Shown: positions 1 to 12,096, counted from the stretch's first letter. The stretch is 64,000 nt of DNA from Lithodes maja (GCA_037953745.1 JBAKBP010000690.1:124001-188000), one strand, 5' to 3'. Numbers and translations: made by a program. Notes: generated from the letters alone by a model not told the origin.

Positions 1-124
1 CGGTGAAGTAGGGGGGGATGCGAGCTGACGGGAGAATTAGGGGTGGGGTAAACAGAATAAGAAGTAGAGAGATCATAAGTAACCATGTCGGCATCATGGA
101 GATCAAAGGTAGTCTTAAAGTGAG

Positions 125-2281
125 TCAGCACATCCAACGGGTGAAGTTTACGCTGACGGACATGACGGCACAGAAACAATCCTGAGGACATTCATGGTGG
201 GAACCAGAAGGAACTGAGAGGCAAAGGAATTTAGACAGAGCTGCATGCAAGATGGTACGTGTTGATTCTTTGTGTGTTAGCAGGAGGACCTTCCCACAGG
301 CATGGCAACCACAGGACTCGCCTGGATGGGGTAGTGACCAGTTGGGAGGAGGCGAGACAAGATCGTCAAACGCAGCAACTCTGGCCTCGAGCTCAGCAAG
401 ACGATCGTCGGCAGGAATAGCAGCTGAACTAATCTTGGAAGGAGGAGAGAACCCTGAAGTGGGGCGCATCTTCGCGGGTTCGGTACTGAAACCTCGATCC
501 CTACTCGATGTATATGGAGGCGGAGCTTAAGGAGGCGCAGAAATACCACCACCCCACGGTTCAGTAATGTTAGGAGTAATGGCAACCGGCTGAACATGGT
601 CATGGTCATGAGGTCGGAGCACCTCAAATCGATTTGAAGTGGGCACAGCGAGAGCCGGCATAGGACCCCTAGCAGTAATGGAGAGGGGTTGGCGCTGGGT
701 AGTGGAGGAAGACGTCGGCACATCAGATCGAGGGGGCTCCGAGGTACGAGACCGAACCACTGACGCCATGCGGCGCCGGGGGGCAAGACCCTCTCCCTGG
801 AGAAATCGTACTGCATCACGATATGGGAGTCCCTTGGTGGACTGCAAATGAACTACCTCCTGATGAAACGTTTAATAAGAGCAAGACCTACTTGTGGAAA
901 TATGGGTCTCACCACAGTTCACACAATTCGCTACAGGGGACGAACAGTCACTGTAAAGATGTTGACCGGAGCCGCATCTACAGCATACGGGAAGAAGGGC
1001 CCTACAATACTTTTCAGGATGTCCAAATTTCCAGCAATTCCTGCATTGTTGTGGTCGGCGGGTGAATGGTCGCACTTGGAGTTTACGACCCGCAACATTG
1101 ACAATTGCCGGTAGTTCGTGGCAATCAAAGTAGATCTTGACTATGCGGAGAGGGGGCCGACCTTCGGCTCAAACACCTCTCGCAGTGATGGTGTACGTGT
1201 CAACCGATTTAATGGTGGGGTCATGATTGCGGAGTGGAGCTCAGATACGCGGAGCAGCTAGGGTAAAGTTCTGATCAGCTACACAGATGTCAGACGGGAG
1301 CGCAATTGTGCCAATGCACTGATTAAGAGTGTCGTCGGCATGACCTGACATATCATGCGGACCACGGAGGACAGACTGCAGTAAGGTGGACTGAGTTTCA
1401 TTAGCGACCTCAATCACGCGAGTAGTGGCAGATGTCGCATGCATGGATACCGATCCCACCTCATCTCGGAGGAGCGCGTAGAGTGTGAAGTCATCCATGG
1501 GGTCAGCTGTAATTTTGAAAAACCGAGGCCATCGAGCAGGGCCAAACATATTGGTAAGAACCTGGGCTGACGAAGCCACAAAAGTAGTACGTTTGCGGCG
1601 AGGAGTGGTGGTAGGGCGCACGTAAGGCGCCAACGTCACGACAAGAGAGCCAGAGGCAGTAGTAGTGGTCGGGACAGAGGTAATGGACGTCGTAATAGAT
1701 GTTGGTACGGTAGTGAGAGTAACTTGGTCGGAGATCGAAACAGCTGTTGTTACTGCTGTGCTCTGAATGGACGAAGGGGATATCGAACTAGCAGGTAGAG
1801 CAGGAGGAGACGTGGTATGCTCCACTGCACCTACAATTGGAGGAGGATCATCAGTATCAGTGGTCATGGACTCGCATTGTTCAGCAGAAAGTGGGTCATG
1901 TGGGTTCAGAGGAGTAGTGTGCTCGATAGAGGAGTCCACAGAACCGGTCGGGACCTTTGGCGATAAAACGTCAATACCAAGGGTGGAGGGTGGAGGAACA
2001 TCAATGGCAGCGGAACATCGTATTCTAGTGGAGTCATCGCCATGATCAGAGAAGATAAGGGGTTGTCCCTGAGAAGGTAGGGACACCTGTCCCTGAGAAG
2101 GCAAGGACACCTCGCAGGGAAAGTTAGTGCCCACACACCAAAGCTCTCCACGCTGAGACGTCGACCAGCCATAAAAAGGTCCAGCAGACACCACATGAAG
2201 GTAATGGGTGCTGTCGAGAAGTAGTGGGATCACGGCACGAGACACGAGTGAACAGCCCACACTGACTGCAACTGTTAGCAT
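125..2281 (-). pseudogene. ORF1 (gag-like) relic of an I/Jockey-group non-LTR retrotransposon
   Basis: Read right to left, conceptual translation gives a Ser/Thr/Pro-rich N-terminal part (about 2281-1760), then a conserved-looking segment (about 1590-1240; contains FGPARWPRFFKIT and DDFTLYALLRDE), then three zinc knuckles at about 1045-880: CRNCWKFGHPEKYC and CCRCGSGQHLYSDC fit CX2CX4HX4C, and CVNCGETHISTSRSC fits CX2CX3HX6C. A basic Ser/Pro-rich tail follows (847-527), and further C-terminal sequence lies at 469-125. Three such knuckles are the signature of ORF1 in Jockey- and I-group elements, where the protein binds element RNA. Stops and frame changes near 1240, 870 and 500 break the frame, so this is a pseudogene. 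The repeated SLPSQGQ near 2090 is a small internal duplication. Its ORF2 would lie beyond the left edge. The true start codon is uncertain because the first ~130 codons may be leader. Confidence 0.72.
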
Positions 2282-2833
2282 TCAGATTGCTGAATCCACC
2301 TAATTATCACAGTACAGTCGATACAGCAATAGAAAGATGAGAAACATTGCAACAGAGGAGAACAAGAAACAGCACGACAGGCTAAATGTGAGGCTGAAAC
2401 TAGTTCGAAATACCAGCACCAAGCAACTCCATGTACAAGAAGGGAAGATAGGGGACAAAGCCAAACACTAACTCCATCGGTCGACAGTTCCGGACCCCCA
2501 ACATGCACAATAGAGCGACCGGCGGGGAGCGCTGGGTACGGTTTCGGTACCTGGAAGTGGCCCGCCCCATTAACTCGACCGAAATGCAGCAACTTTTACA
2601 TCCGATAAGGCACAAGCTATCATTGATAGTCTCACAGGCCGCACGTACTAGCCAGCAACCGCCAACACACAGTGCCCCGAGTAGGCAGCTGGGACAATAC
2701 GCCTGGTGGTGAGATAATTGAGGATAGAGGAAAAGAAGGGTGCCGGCAAGACACAGAAACCCTATATAGAATAGCAAACCAGGATCCTATACTAGGGACA
2801 ACCATGAGGAGTGAACTAAACTAGAAGAGACGG

Positions 2834-2834
<1 letters not shown>
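2282..2834 (-). other. Probable 5' leader of the I/Jockey-group element
   Basis: This stretch lies upstream (minus sense) of the ORF1 relic and has no convincing coding signal. It ends at a homopolymer tract, which is the likely boundary of the element. The short open frames on both strands show no family motif. Confidence 0.35.
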
Positions 2835-2866
<32 letters not shown>

Positions 2867-2870
2867 GGGG
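2835..2870. repeat. Homopolymer tract A24 followed by G12
   Basis: About 24 A residues run directly into about 12 G residues. The tract marks the junction between the ORF1-bearing element on the left and the TIR element that starts at 2893. The exact lengths are likely to be sequencing-sensitive. Confidence 0.85.
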
Positions 2871-3394
2871 ATCACACTAGACTAACCTACTGATGCCCCT
2901 TTCCCATTGGTGCGACAACTCACGATTTTCGTCGCCGATACCAATAAATTGGCACATTCGTGACATGTCTCAACACCTCTCATGAAAAATCGTTTGAAGC
3001 TCAAGGCCTCGCAAGGGCCCTCGCGGGTCGTCGCAAATGTTCGGACCGTTCAACATTTTGGACGAGGACTCACGAGGATTTGTTGCCCTCGCAAACATCG
3101 TCGAGCATCGCCAAGGGATCTGCGAGGGCTTCTGCGATCATCTGCGACATCGGCGAGACATCGCGGATTGTTTCACACAAAAAAAAAATTGCAACGCTGC
3201 ATGGGTGCTCACCGATGCTCTCAGATGCTCTGCTCGCCGATGCTCTCAGCTGTTCCGAGAACATCGACGATGCCAAGGAGCACCTTCGGTGAGGTGGGTA
3301 AATTTTTTGTATTAGGCCTATAGTGAACCTGATGAACCCTTTTTTCTATGCACCTCTCGTGGGGGGTTCACCTGTTTTTTTTTTCTCTTTCTCT

Positions 3395-3690
3395 CTTTCT
3401 CTGGTTTGTATCCATTCAGCCCCATTCAGCCAACTGTTTTAAGACGTTTATCCCCATCCAAGTATCGATATCTTCCTGGAAAGCGATAGCGAACCAGCAT
3501 TATATGGAGAAATCCGGCTTCGCCGGAGAAATTTTTCTATCGAAAAATATACAAATTTAGCTTGCTCTCAAAATAAAAAATATATATATGTTGGCTCGCT
3601 ACCGCTCACCAGGAAAATATTGAAACCTGGATGGGGGTAAACGTCTTAAAACAGTAGGCTGAACGGGGCCGAACGGATTATAGGCAAAGA
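3395..3690. repeat. Inverted repeat pair (arms near 3400-3490 and 3595-3685)
   Basis: The left arm contains CAACTGTTTTAAGACGTTT and the right arm contains its near-inverse (AAACGTCTTAAAACAGT), separated by about 110 bp that includes the hairpin TCCGGCTTCGCCGGA. A third copy of the arm is at 4655-4715 in left-arm orientation. This looks like an older palindromic module inside the larger TIR element. Confidence 0.65.
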
Positions 3691-3799
3691 GAGAGGGAGA
3701 GAAAGAGAAAAAAAACAAGGAGGGAGAGAAAGAGAAAAAAAACGAGGCGGGAGAGAAAGAGAAAACAGCGAGGTGGGCTCAATGTTTACGTTACGGCTT

Positions 3800-4034
3800 A
3801 AGCTCGGTTCACACATACCCGTCCTGAGCTCCCGTCCGGCTCCGACCTCTTAATTCGCCGTGCCTAGGCGGCGTCCTTTTTATGCATGCATAAAATGGAC
3901 CGTGTGGGTCGGGGCAACTGCCAGAAAACGTGTTATGCCGGGACACCCACGGAACATACACGGACACACACAGAAGTTATTGTCTTGGTTGGGGACGGAC
4001 GGGACGTTAGAACGTGTATGTGTGACCCGAGCTT
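3800..4034. mobile_element. Nested 235-bp MITE with ~20-bp terminal inverted repeats
   Basis: The left end AAGCTCGGTTCACACATAC is matched in inverse by GTATGTGTGACCCGAGCTT at the right end, with one mismatch. The element sits inside the spacer of a palindrome whose arms read GAGGTGGGCTCAAT and ATTGAGCCCACCTC. The related palindrome at 4475-4618 has the same arms without the insert and serves as an approximate empty site. The target duplication is not clear. Confidence 0.55.
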
Positions 4035-4194
4035 TAGCCTAATTGAGCCCACCTCGCTGTTTTACTTTTCTCTTTCTCTCCCTCTCTCCTCGTTTTTTTT
4101 TTTTTTTTTCTCTCCCTCTCTCTTTGCCAATCTCCGAATTAAGGGAAGATGGGTCGTTTTTCTGGTCCCCTTTCTTCCTCATGGTTAACCCCAT

Positions 4195-4335
4195 TAGTTT
4201 TCATATTTCATGACGTTCGGCCCATTAGTTTGGCGATTTTAAGACATTTCACCCCATTTCGTTGTCAATATTAAGACTTTTCGTGTCATTTAGGCATCGA
4301 GTTTTTCCTGGCTAGCGCTAGCGAGCCTGTACTTA
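4195..4335. repeat. Dispersed repeat also present inverted at 21243-21350 and 41807-41915
   Basis: The shared words (caccaaactaatg / cattagtttgg, the proposed AATATTGgCAA region, and the CCTGG-gctagcg end) occur in opposite orientation in the two large duplicated blocks. It probably forms the end module of a family of palindromic elements. Homology is judged by eye and is patchy. Confidence 0.4.
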
Positions 4336-4474
4336 TTGAGGAACTGGCCTTCGGCCAGGATATTTTTCTATCGACAAATGTACAAATTGATCTTGAAGGA
4401 GGGTGTTGGGGGGTGCTTTATATGCTTGAGGGAGGTCTAGGAGACTAGGGATGAAACTAGGGATGAAATAGAAA

Positions 4475-4618
4475 ACAAACAAAAAACGAGGAGAGAGGGA
4501 GAGAAAGAGAAAACAAAAAAAGGCGAGGTGGGCTCAATTTTTAAGCCGTAGCAAACATTGAGCCCACCTCGCTGTTTTTTGTTTTCTTTCTCTCCCTCTC
4601 TCCTCGTTTTTTGTTTTT
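4475..4618. repeat. Near-perfect palindrome with ~60-bp arms
   Basis: The core arms 4523-4538 and 4557-4572 are exact inverses of 16 bp around an 18-bp spacer. The inversion continues outward through GA-rich sequence on the left and CT-rich sequence on the right. Such a structure can extrude a cruciform and is a likely trouble spot for replication and sequencing. Confidence 0.75.
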
Positions 4619-5034
4619 TTACTATTTCTCTCCCTCTTTCTATGCCTATAATCCGTTCGGCCCCGTTCAGCCTACTGTTTTAAGACGTTTACCCCCATCC
4701 AGGTTTCAATACGCCGAACCATCACTTGAATCGCCGAAGATGTCGCATAAAATACGGCGAGTTTTCTTTCATCCTCGCATGATTTCGCAAGATATTTTTG
4801 AAAATGTGACATGCCTCGCAGAGATCATCGGCGAAACATCGCTCACTTCGCCGATAACGTCGCAGAAGGTCGGCGATTGCGTCGCCGACATCGGCGACAT
4901 TTTCGTCGAGTATAATTTGTCATCTGTTTGAAACGGTCAAAATCGTGAACGTCGCACGTATTCTTGCGAATTTGACAAAACTAAGTCATCGGCGACGAAA
5001 ATCGTGAGTTGTCGCACCAGTGGGAAAGGGGCAT

Positions 5035-5560
5035 GAGACAGGCCGAGTCCACAAAGCCGAGGACCAGCAGAAAGCAGGGGAAAATGGAAAATAGGAGAAG
5101 GAGAGGCCATGCACAATTAGCAAGACCAGCGCGTGATGCCCGGAAAGCGAGGGGAGACTCCGAAGAGCCCCACCTCCCGGGCGCCTCCCGCCGATCATTG
5201 TGCCCCCCCACGACGGCAACGTGACATGGCAAAGGGGGGGTTGATAATATCCTAAGTTACATTTTTCACAAATACCATTCATTATGTTAATCCGTAATTA
5301 TTGTAAATGTAATTATGAAATAATACACATACGGATTGAACACATGAATAATTAAGCCCTTATTAGAAAATAATGTAACATTCCTACAGTAGAACATATG
5401 CATTGTTTGGCTGTAAAAACAAAACCAGTTTTATAAAATATGATGGCATAGTAAAATCATATATTTGTTGTGTATATTGTAGCCAGTTTGTTTACAACCA
5501 AGATCAATAGTCAGCCAAACATCTGATAGTATGTTTGAGATTTATAGAGAGGAACATTAA
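5035..5560. other. Stretch without recognised feature
   Basis: 5040-5235 is moderately GC-rich and 5236-5560 is AT-rich. I see no coding motif, repeat or RNA gene here. Confidence 0.5.
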
Positions 5561-5564
5561 CTCG

Positions 5565-6150
5565 AAACTACATATAACAAATAGTACTTCATATCTCAGT
5601 ATTCTCGGTGTCTCTTTTTCTTCTGATATCTCTTGGAAAGACCATATTTCCACTCTTGTTAAAACAGCTTCCCAGAAGCTGGGTGTGCTCAACCACCTCA
5701 AGGGGTTCTTCACCCCTGCACAGCTTCTTGCTCTGTTCAGGAGCACAGTGCGTCCATGTATTGAGTATTATTCGCATGTGTGAGGAGGATCCCCTCACAC
5801 ATCACTTCTAGACAAAGTAGAAAGGAAAGCTTTCATCTCATTAACTCTCGTCCAGTCACCGATTCTCTGCAATCTTTCTCTCTCTCTTCACCGCAATGCT
5901 GCCTCTGTCTCACTATTCTATCGCTATTACAATATAATCAGTGTTCCTTGGAGCTCTCTCAGTGTATACCACTTCCTCTACATAGAGCACGTAGCACCCT
6001 TATCCTATAACTTAAATTGCTGCAAGCTCTGTGTGTCCAGACATTCTGGCTCGAACATACCTTGATTTTGGCCCTGTCACTCTTTCAACTCTGGAGGAGG
6101 CACTCGTCACAGGCAGTTTTGCCTTGTGTCTTCATCATCCACATAGACAA
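5565..6150 (+). pseudogene. Jockey-B reverse transcriptase C-terminal fragment (degenerate)
   Basis: Translation shows ILGVSFSSDISWKDHIS, then SQKLGVLNHLKGFFTPAQLL and VRPCIEY, the post-catalytic 'thumb' region typical of Jockey/CR1-type ORF2 proteins. Frameshifts and stops follow near 5783 and 5870. The sequence clearly belongs to the same family as the fragments at 22665-23406 and 43220-43958, but it is more diverged from both than they are from each other. No poly(A) tail survives. It is 5'-truncated and cannot encode an active enzyme. Confidence 0.75.
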
Positions 6151-6444
6151 AGACATGGTTGGTTTCATTTCAGCTGACAGTATACTACTGGGATAATATG
6201 AACATTTTATGTATCTGTATCTTAAAAATGCCAAGTTCTATATAGGCCTAATTAACATTATGTTTCACCAAAATATCTTCGTAATAGCTAATTAAAGAAG
6301 GCAATGCAATTGCAGTTCACTGTCAGCTGAAAACTATGAAATGACGAGGTTGCAAAGAGCCACGTTAGCAACCTCATCATATGTTCTCACAAACTACGGA
6401 GAGACAAGAAACAAAGGGCACAGACGAGGACAGCAACAGAAACC

Positions 6445-6774
6445 ATGCAGTCTACCCTCGTTAATCAACGTCCTCTATATCAACGCCCTATACAGGTACC
6501 CACGGGAACTACAGTGCCCCTCATCAAGCATAATTTACTTCCGTACCAATCACCTCAGCCTATTCCGGACCAATCACAAAGTCCGAGGTACAAGACAAAG
6601 GCATATCCAACCCAAGAACCAGATTTGGACTATAATGAAGAGGATGCTATGGTAATTCCTCATAAACCACCGATGTATTATTTCCACAGGTATGAACAGA
6701 ATAACCACCTCTACAGTGCGGCAAGACTCAAATTATCATCTGAATATTACCTACCCGAAATCTATGATCGGTAG
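6445..6774 (+). CDS. Unrecognised Pro/Gln/Tyr-rich open frame
   Basis: A 109-codon frame encodes a protein rich in proline, glutamine and tyrosine, with an acidic patch (EPDLDYNEEDAM) in the middle. I recognise no domain. It lies just upstream of the LTR-like stretch at 6829, so it could be the last part of an LTR-element ORF. It could equally be a chance open frame. No splice or promoter signal decides between these. Confidence 0.2.
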   Translation: MQSTLVNQRPLYQRPIQVPTGTTVPLIKHNLLPYQSPQPIPDQSQSPRYKTKAYPTQEPDLDYNEEDAMVIPHKPPMYYFHRYEQNNHLYSAARLKLSSEYYLPEIYDR

Positions 6775-7639
6775 GCAAACACGAGGCAATACCTTCCACT
6801 AGCTAAGCTTTTAGTGGGAATCTACCAGTGTCGGAATTACTTCCGAATAAGGCTAGCAATTTTCCCTATAAAAAGTTCAACGAGTATGTCGACCCAGAGG
6901 TGTGTTAGAAGAGCTAGACGTGGCCTTCTCTAGCTGTGTGTGATAGAGGCAGTTCCTTTTGGTGTCACACCGAAGGAGGAGCTACGAGTCCTACGTCGTC
7001 CAGATTCCCTCTCCTGGATCTTATCTCTCCTTATCACCCCCCAACCTAAGTGTCTCTGTTATTGCAGCATTTTGAGAATTATTGTGAAGGTTATATATAA
7101 TATATGTTAGTGTTCAATTTAGCATTATCATAGAGGCCTATTCTGGACTCTCCTTGCCTACAATTTTCTCTCGCGTTGTGAGAACAGAACACACCAGTGC
7201 AGGTTAATTATATATATACTATTCTGGGTTTAACTGATTTAAACTCCAGACCAACGTTATATATAAATTGTAACCACGATATATACCCTACACTACACAT
7301 AAGAATTAGTGAACACTCTCAGATAGTATTGACTTGTGTTATTATTTATTGAGTGTCCCAGTTCGTAGTGAAGTGTAGCCTACAGAGAGAGCATAATTTT
7401 CCTTTTATACTTAAATATCAAATTCCGGAAAGAGCTACGTCCATCTTTCGTAAGAGATACATTAGAGTACAGTTTCCCCCATGTTAAAGTCAAAACCCTT
7501 TCCGTCGAGTTGATGTTAACTTATGTTCATTATGTATAATCTATCTTAGTTCTTGTGAATAATTCGATCAACCACGTTACACGGTTAAAATATTATTATA
7601 CAGCCAGTTTGGGAACTTATATTGTACCTCTCTGTGTTT

Positions 7640-7990
7640 CATCAGCCGTCATTTTGGCTATTACAAGACACTGCTTTGATTTATGTCTTTATTTTATGTT
7701 ATAATTCATCAGCCTTTATTTTGGCTATTACGAGATACTACTCCGTTCTGTATCATGATTTTATTTCCAGTCGTTTGTTAAATTATTCAAACTTACTGCA
7801 TCAGCCTATATTTCGGCTATTACGAGATACTACTCCGTTCTGTGGCTTGAGTTTATTTCCAGTCGTTTGTTAAATTATTCAAACTTACTGCATCAGCCTT
7901 TATTTCGGCTATTACGAGATACTACTCCGTTCTGTGGCTTGAGTTTATTTCCAGTAGTTGTTAAGTTATTTAAACTTTCTACATTGTTTA
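7640..7990. repeat. ~92-bp tandem repeat, four decaying copies
   Basis: Units starting CATCAGCC..TATTTCGGCTATTACGAG begin near 7640, 7707, 7799 and 7891. The second to fourth are spaced 92 bp apart, and the first is shorter and diverged. Confidence 0.85.
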
Positions 7991-8033
7991 GCTAATATTT
8001 CAGCTATAGTTATTCACTACACGTTTTGTGAAT

Positions 8034-8363
8034 TAGAAGTTCCACATTCACTGTGATTCTAGCTCCTTTACGGCTATAATTAGAAGTTCCACATTCACTG
8101 TGATTCTAGCTCCTTTACGGCTATAATTAGAAGTTCCACATTCACTGTGATTCTAGCTCCTTTACGGCTATAATTAGAAGTTCCACATTCACTGTGATTC
8201 TAGCTCCTTTACGGCTATAATTAGAAGTTCCACATTCACTGTGATTCTAGCTCCTTTACGGCTATAATTAGAAGTTCCACATTCACTGTGATTCTAGCTC
8301 CTTTACGGCTATAATTAGAAGTTCCACATTCACTGTGATTCTAGCTCCTTTACGGCTATAATT
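8034..8363. repeat. 47-bp tandem repeat, seven copies
   Basis: The unit runs from TAGAAGTTCCACATTC to CTTTACGGCTATAAT and repeats with an exact 47-bp period. The copies are essentially identical, which suggests recent expansion or homogenisation. Confidence 0.95.
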
Positions 8364-9443
8364 ATGTTTCGTTTGTCTTGTGAGCGATTATTCATAAGTG
8401 TTCTATTATAGTTAAATTATTAATTTAATTGTCATGTTACTAGGACTAAATTCAAATTCATATCTTGTCATCCTGAATTAACGTTGCATTAAATCAGATA
8501 TTGATTCAGGCACACCGCAGTAAAGGTGACCTTAACCCTAGCGCGGGAACCTTCTACTGTATTTCTCACTTCTCCGCTTGTTCTTCCTCTGTCCAACTAC
8601 TCTTCTTTTCTATTTTACTCCAGCCATCTGGTCTGGTCTGTCACTGCCTACCTTACTTGGTGAGTTCTTTATTTTACTAGCCCGCTTACCTGCGCGCACC
8701 TGAGGATACGATCTTAGTTGCCCACATTTGTTAACTTTTATTCCTCTCTATGCACACTTACTACGAATATATATTGTCATCATATTTTAATGTTCTGTAT
8801 TGTATGATTCATATAGTTCATGTTTGATACTTTGTAAGTGACACCTTTATTCATGAGCCAGTAAAATATAGTTAACTCTTTCCAAGTCACCATTGAATAG
8901 CCATTGGACTTATGCTCAATAGCTAAGATCCGGATGTGCCATAATGTATATCCAAGTTTGATGTAATAACAACTAGTATACTTACTTCGTGTGTTTATTG
9001 TATTTGAGAGGGTAATTGAGAAAGCTAGAAACATTATTTAATTTGCTAGTTGTGTTCCTGTAGAGCAGTATTGTATTCTCAATATCCAAAATAAGGAACT
9101 TATGAGAATAATCATTAAAGCGAGTTGGATTACAACGACGCATAACAAACTACATTAGAATTACCTGAGAAGTGTGATAGTGCCCTAAAGTGAGCACAAA
9201 ATTCAGCAAACTATTCATTTTGACTGCACATTTCACAAGATAAAACTGTGAGTATATATTAATTACAAGAAGGTCATCGATTGTATCCATAGATCTGTAG
9301 AAAATCGAGAGGGAGAGAGAGAGAGAGAAAGAGAGAGAGTAGAGTTGAGTTTACTGACCGTTCTCCACAAATAACAACATATAATTTACACACACAGCTG
9401 GGATGGGTAATAAAGGCCTGAATGGAGGGGAATGATTGTAAAA
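8364..9443. other. Stretch without recognised gene; short GA-rich tract
   Basis: This AT-rich sequence contains a (GA)-rich microsatellite at about 9309-9341. I see no coding motif, RNA gene or clear transposon end. Confidence 0.5.
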
Positions 9444-10013
9444 TTTGTCAACATGTCGGTACAGTTGGATACAGTTAAGGTGTAACAATAACAACACAGT
9501 CATGGAACACTATAAAGTTTGTCAAGATGTTGGTACAGTTGGATACAGTGAAGGTGTAACAATAACAACACAGTCATGGAACACTATAAAGTTTGTCAAC
9601 ATGTTGGTACAGTTGGATACAGTTAAGGTGTAACAATAACAACACAGTCATGGAACACTATAAAGTTTGTCAACATGTTGGTACAGTTGGATACAGTGAA
9701 GGTGTAACAATAACAACACAGTCATGGAACACTATAAAGTTTGTCAACATGTTGGTACAGTTGGATACAGTTAAGGTGTAACAATAACAACACAGTCATG
9801 GAACACTATAAAGTTTGTCAACATGTTGGTACAGTTGGATACAGTGAAGGTGTAACAATAACAACACAGTCATGGAACACTATAAAGTTTGTCAACATGT
9901 TGGAACAGTTGGATACAGTTAAGGTGTAACAATAACAACAGTCATGGAACACTATAAAGTTTGTCAACATGTCGGTAAAGTTAAGGTGTAACAATAACAA
10001 CACAGTCACGGAA
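9444..10013. repeat. 74-bp satellite arranged as 148-bp dimers
   Basis: The unit begins TTTGTCAACATGTTGG and contains GGATACAGTTAAGGTG or GGATACAGTGAAGGTG. The T and G variants alternate through about seven full copies, giving a 148-bp higher-order period. The final copy is internally deleted. The 62-codon open frames that recur every 148 bp follow from the repeat and are not genes. Confidence 0.95.
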
Positions 10014-10541
10014 CTGGACGTAACATATACTTTTCCTACTTACTGGAGGGCGTTATTTTGAGCGATATATATTTTATATTTATATTTTGTTGTTATTTGG
10101 TTGTGTATTATTACTGAGAGCCTTACTTGTGTTTACATTTTATATTTTGTTTTTAACCCTCTCGCATCCAGCAACTTAATTATCTAACTTATGGTAAGAC
10201 CTTCTCTAATTTGCCATGAAATATCATGCTGGGCGAGTTTTCGAAGCCTTGTGTTTTTCTGTATTTTCATCCACCAGAATGCTGTTTATTGTGATGTATC
10301 ATATGTCAATGGAAAGAGGAATATTTATAGTACATGATAAAACAAAACAAAATTTAAATAAATCGAAATATGAAAGTGTAAATGAGTCTGGAATACAATT
10401 TTTTCCCATGCAATTGTCTTCACACCGTCCTAGCTGTAAATTGTGAGTGATGACCATATATTTTGTTTTGCTCAAATAATAGTATTTTTTATCCTCTTTC
10501 CAAATCTGAAAACAGAAATTGTTTATCTTCAATAGTTCTCA
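10014..10541. other. AT-rich stretch without recognised feature
   Basis: No coding motif or clear repeat is visible. A poly(T) run lies just downstream, within the next repeat unit. Confidence 0.45.
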
Positions 10542-12058
10542 AGCAGTGACCGATTTTTTTTTTTTTTTTTTTATGGTTTATAACATTTTCGATTTATTTC
10601 GTTGCTACGAAGTGTATGGTTTTAAATTTAGGCTGTATGAATACGGCAAATAATGCTGATGAGTATAAAACAAACTAGAAGTTCCTAGGACAAATACTTT
10701 TTGCACTATGAATATTTGAAATGAAGAGCCAAAATGCGAATAATTATGCTTCACCCATCTCTGTTCCGGCGATGCTAGCCGGGTTCCGAGCTGTTCCCCA
10801 CCTCGTGGTTGCGTTATTTGCTCGGATACGTATATAACTGTATATATCACCAGAATCGAAAAATTGTGCTCTTTCCAATGGTGAAAACAAAAATAATATA
10901 GCGTAATTGGTTCGCGAGCTATGCGCAATTGTTTCCATGCAGTGACCGAAAACAAAAAAAATAGATATGGTTTATAACATTTTCGATTTATTTCGTTGCT
11001 ACGAAGTGCATGGTATTAAATTTAGGCTGTATGAATACAGCAAATAATGCTGATGAATAATGCTGGTGTTCCCCAGGGATCAGTTTTGGCCCCAATTCTG
11101 TTCCTCATTCATATCAATGATCTCATATCTACCACTCATAATCCAATACATTCCTACGCAGATGACTCAACACTCCACAGTTCCTTCACATTTACCAATT
11201 CTTTCACCCAACCCGATCTTATAAATTCAAAAATAAACACTGCAATTTCTCTGAACCAGGACCTTTCTAGAATTAATGGATGGGGACAAAAGAATCTAGT
11301 TTCCTTTAATGCACAGAAAACCAAGTACATTCAATTTTCTAACCGACAGAATCTCACTGACTCCCATATATTTTTTAATGATGTAAATATTCCCACTTCC
11401 CCTAGTATTGACATTCTCGGTGTAACATTAACTACTAACTTGAGCTGGACACATTATGTTAGAAGCATTGCTAAGAATGCCTCTAAAAAACTGGGACTCC
11501 TGTACAGAGTTCGAGAATTCTTCACTGACGAGCAGTTGGCCGTGATATATAAAAGTCATGTGCGTTCTCAGATGGATTACTGTTCACCTCTGTGGGGTGG
11601 AAGTGGAGTGGTTGCATTGAGGCAGTTGGACAAAATTCAAAATAAAGCTATTAGATTAATCAATAACCCTGCAATCACACAGGACCTTCCTACATTATCC
11701 ATACGAAGAAACGTTGCATCCCTTGCATTATTCTACAGATATTTTCACAGCAATTGTTCCGAGGAACTTGCTTCAATTGTGCCGCCTCTCCACATCTTTC
11801 CCCGTAGAACTAGGGCAGCTGAGAGCGCCCATGAATTTACACTTTCTCCTCCACAATGCAGGACTTCTGCTTATCAGAATTCATTTATCCCCAGAGCTAC
11901 TACTCTTTGGAATTCACTTCCCTCGAATTGCTTTCCACAAACTTACAATCTACAAATGTTTAAATCCAGTTGTTACAAACATTTTATGAATGGAGGATGC
12001 CTTTAGGCGCATGGACCTTTTTGTTTTATCTGTGTTTTTCCTTCCTCCGTTCATTGTC

Positions 12059-12096
<38 letters not shown>

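Larger units (their letters stand above)
2893..5034. mobile_element. Non-autonomous DNA transposon with ~48-bp terminal inverted repeats
   Basis: The left end starts ATGCCCCTTTCCCATTGG and the right end is its inverse with one visible mismatch over roughly 48 bp, both running inward to TCGTCGCCGAT. Inside each end lies sequence rich in TCGC/GCGA words (3000-3260 and 4725-4990). No transposase frame is present, and no clear target-site duplication could be fixed. The middle is filled with smaller inverted repeats, CT/GA-rich tracts and at least one nested element. The superfamily is unknown. Confidence 0.7.
6829..8500 (+). other. LTR-like stretch (possible solo or terminal LTR)
   Basis: The region begins TGTCGGAATTACTTCCG, has a TATA-like CTATAAAAAG at about 6866-6875 followed by a potential start region, and lacks coding potential. 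Those features are common in LTRs of BEL or gypsy elements. I could not find a second LTR, a primer-binding site or a clean CA end, so both the boundary and the identity are tentative. It contains two tandem-repeat arrays, annotated separately. Confidence 0.25.

Noticed and set aside
9445..9929. Three near-identical 62-codon frames resembling a small gene family
   Set aside because: They recur at exactly 148 bp, the satellite period, and have no coding signature apart from the repeat.
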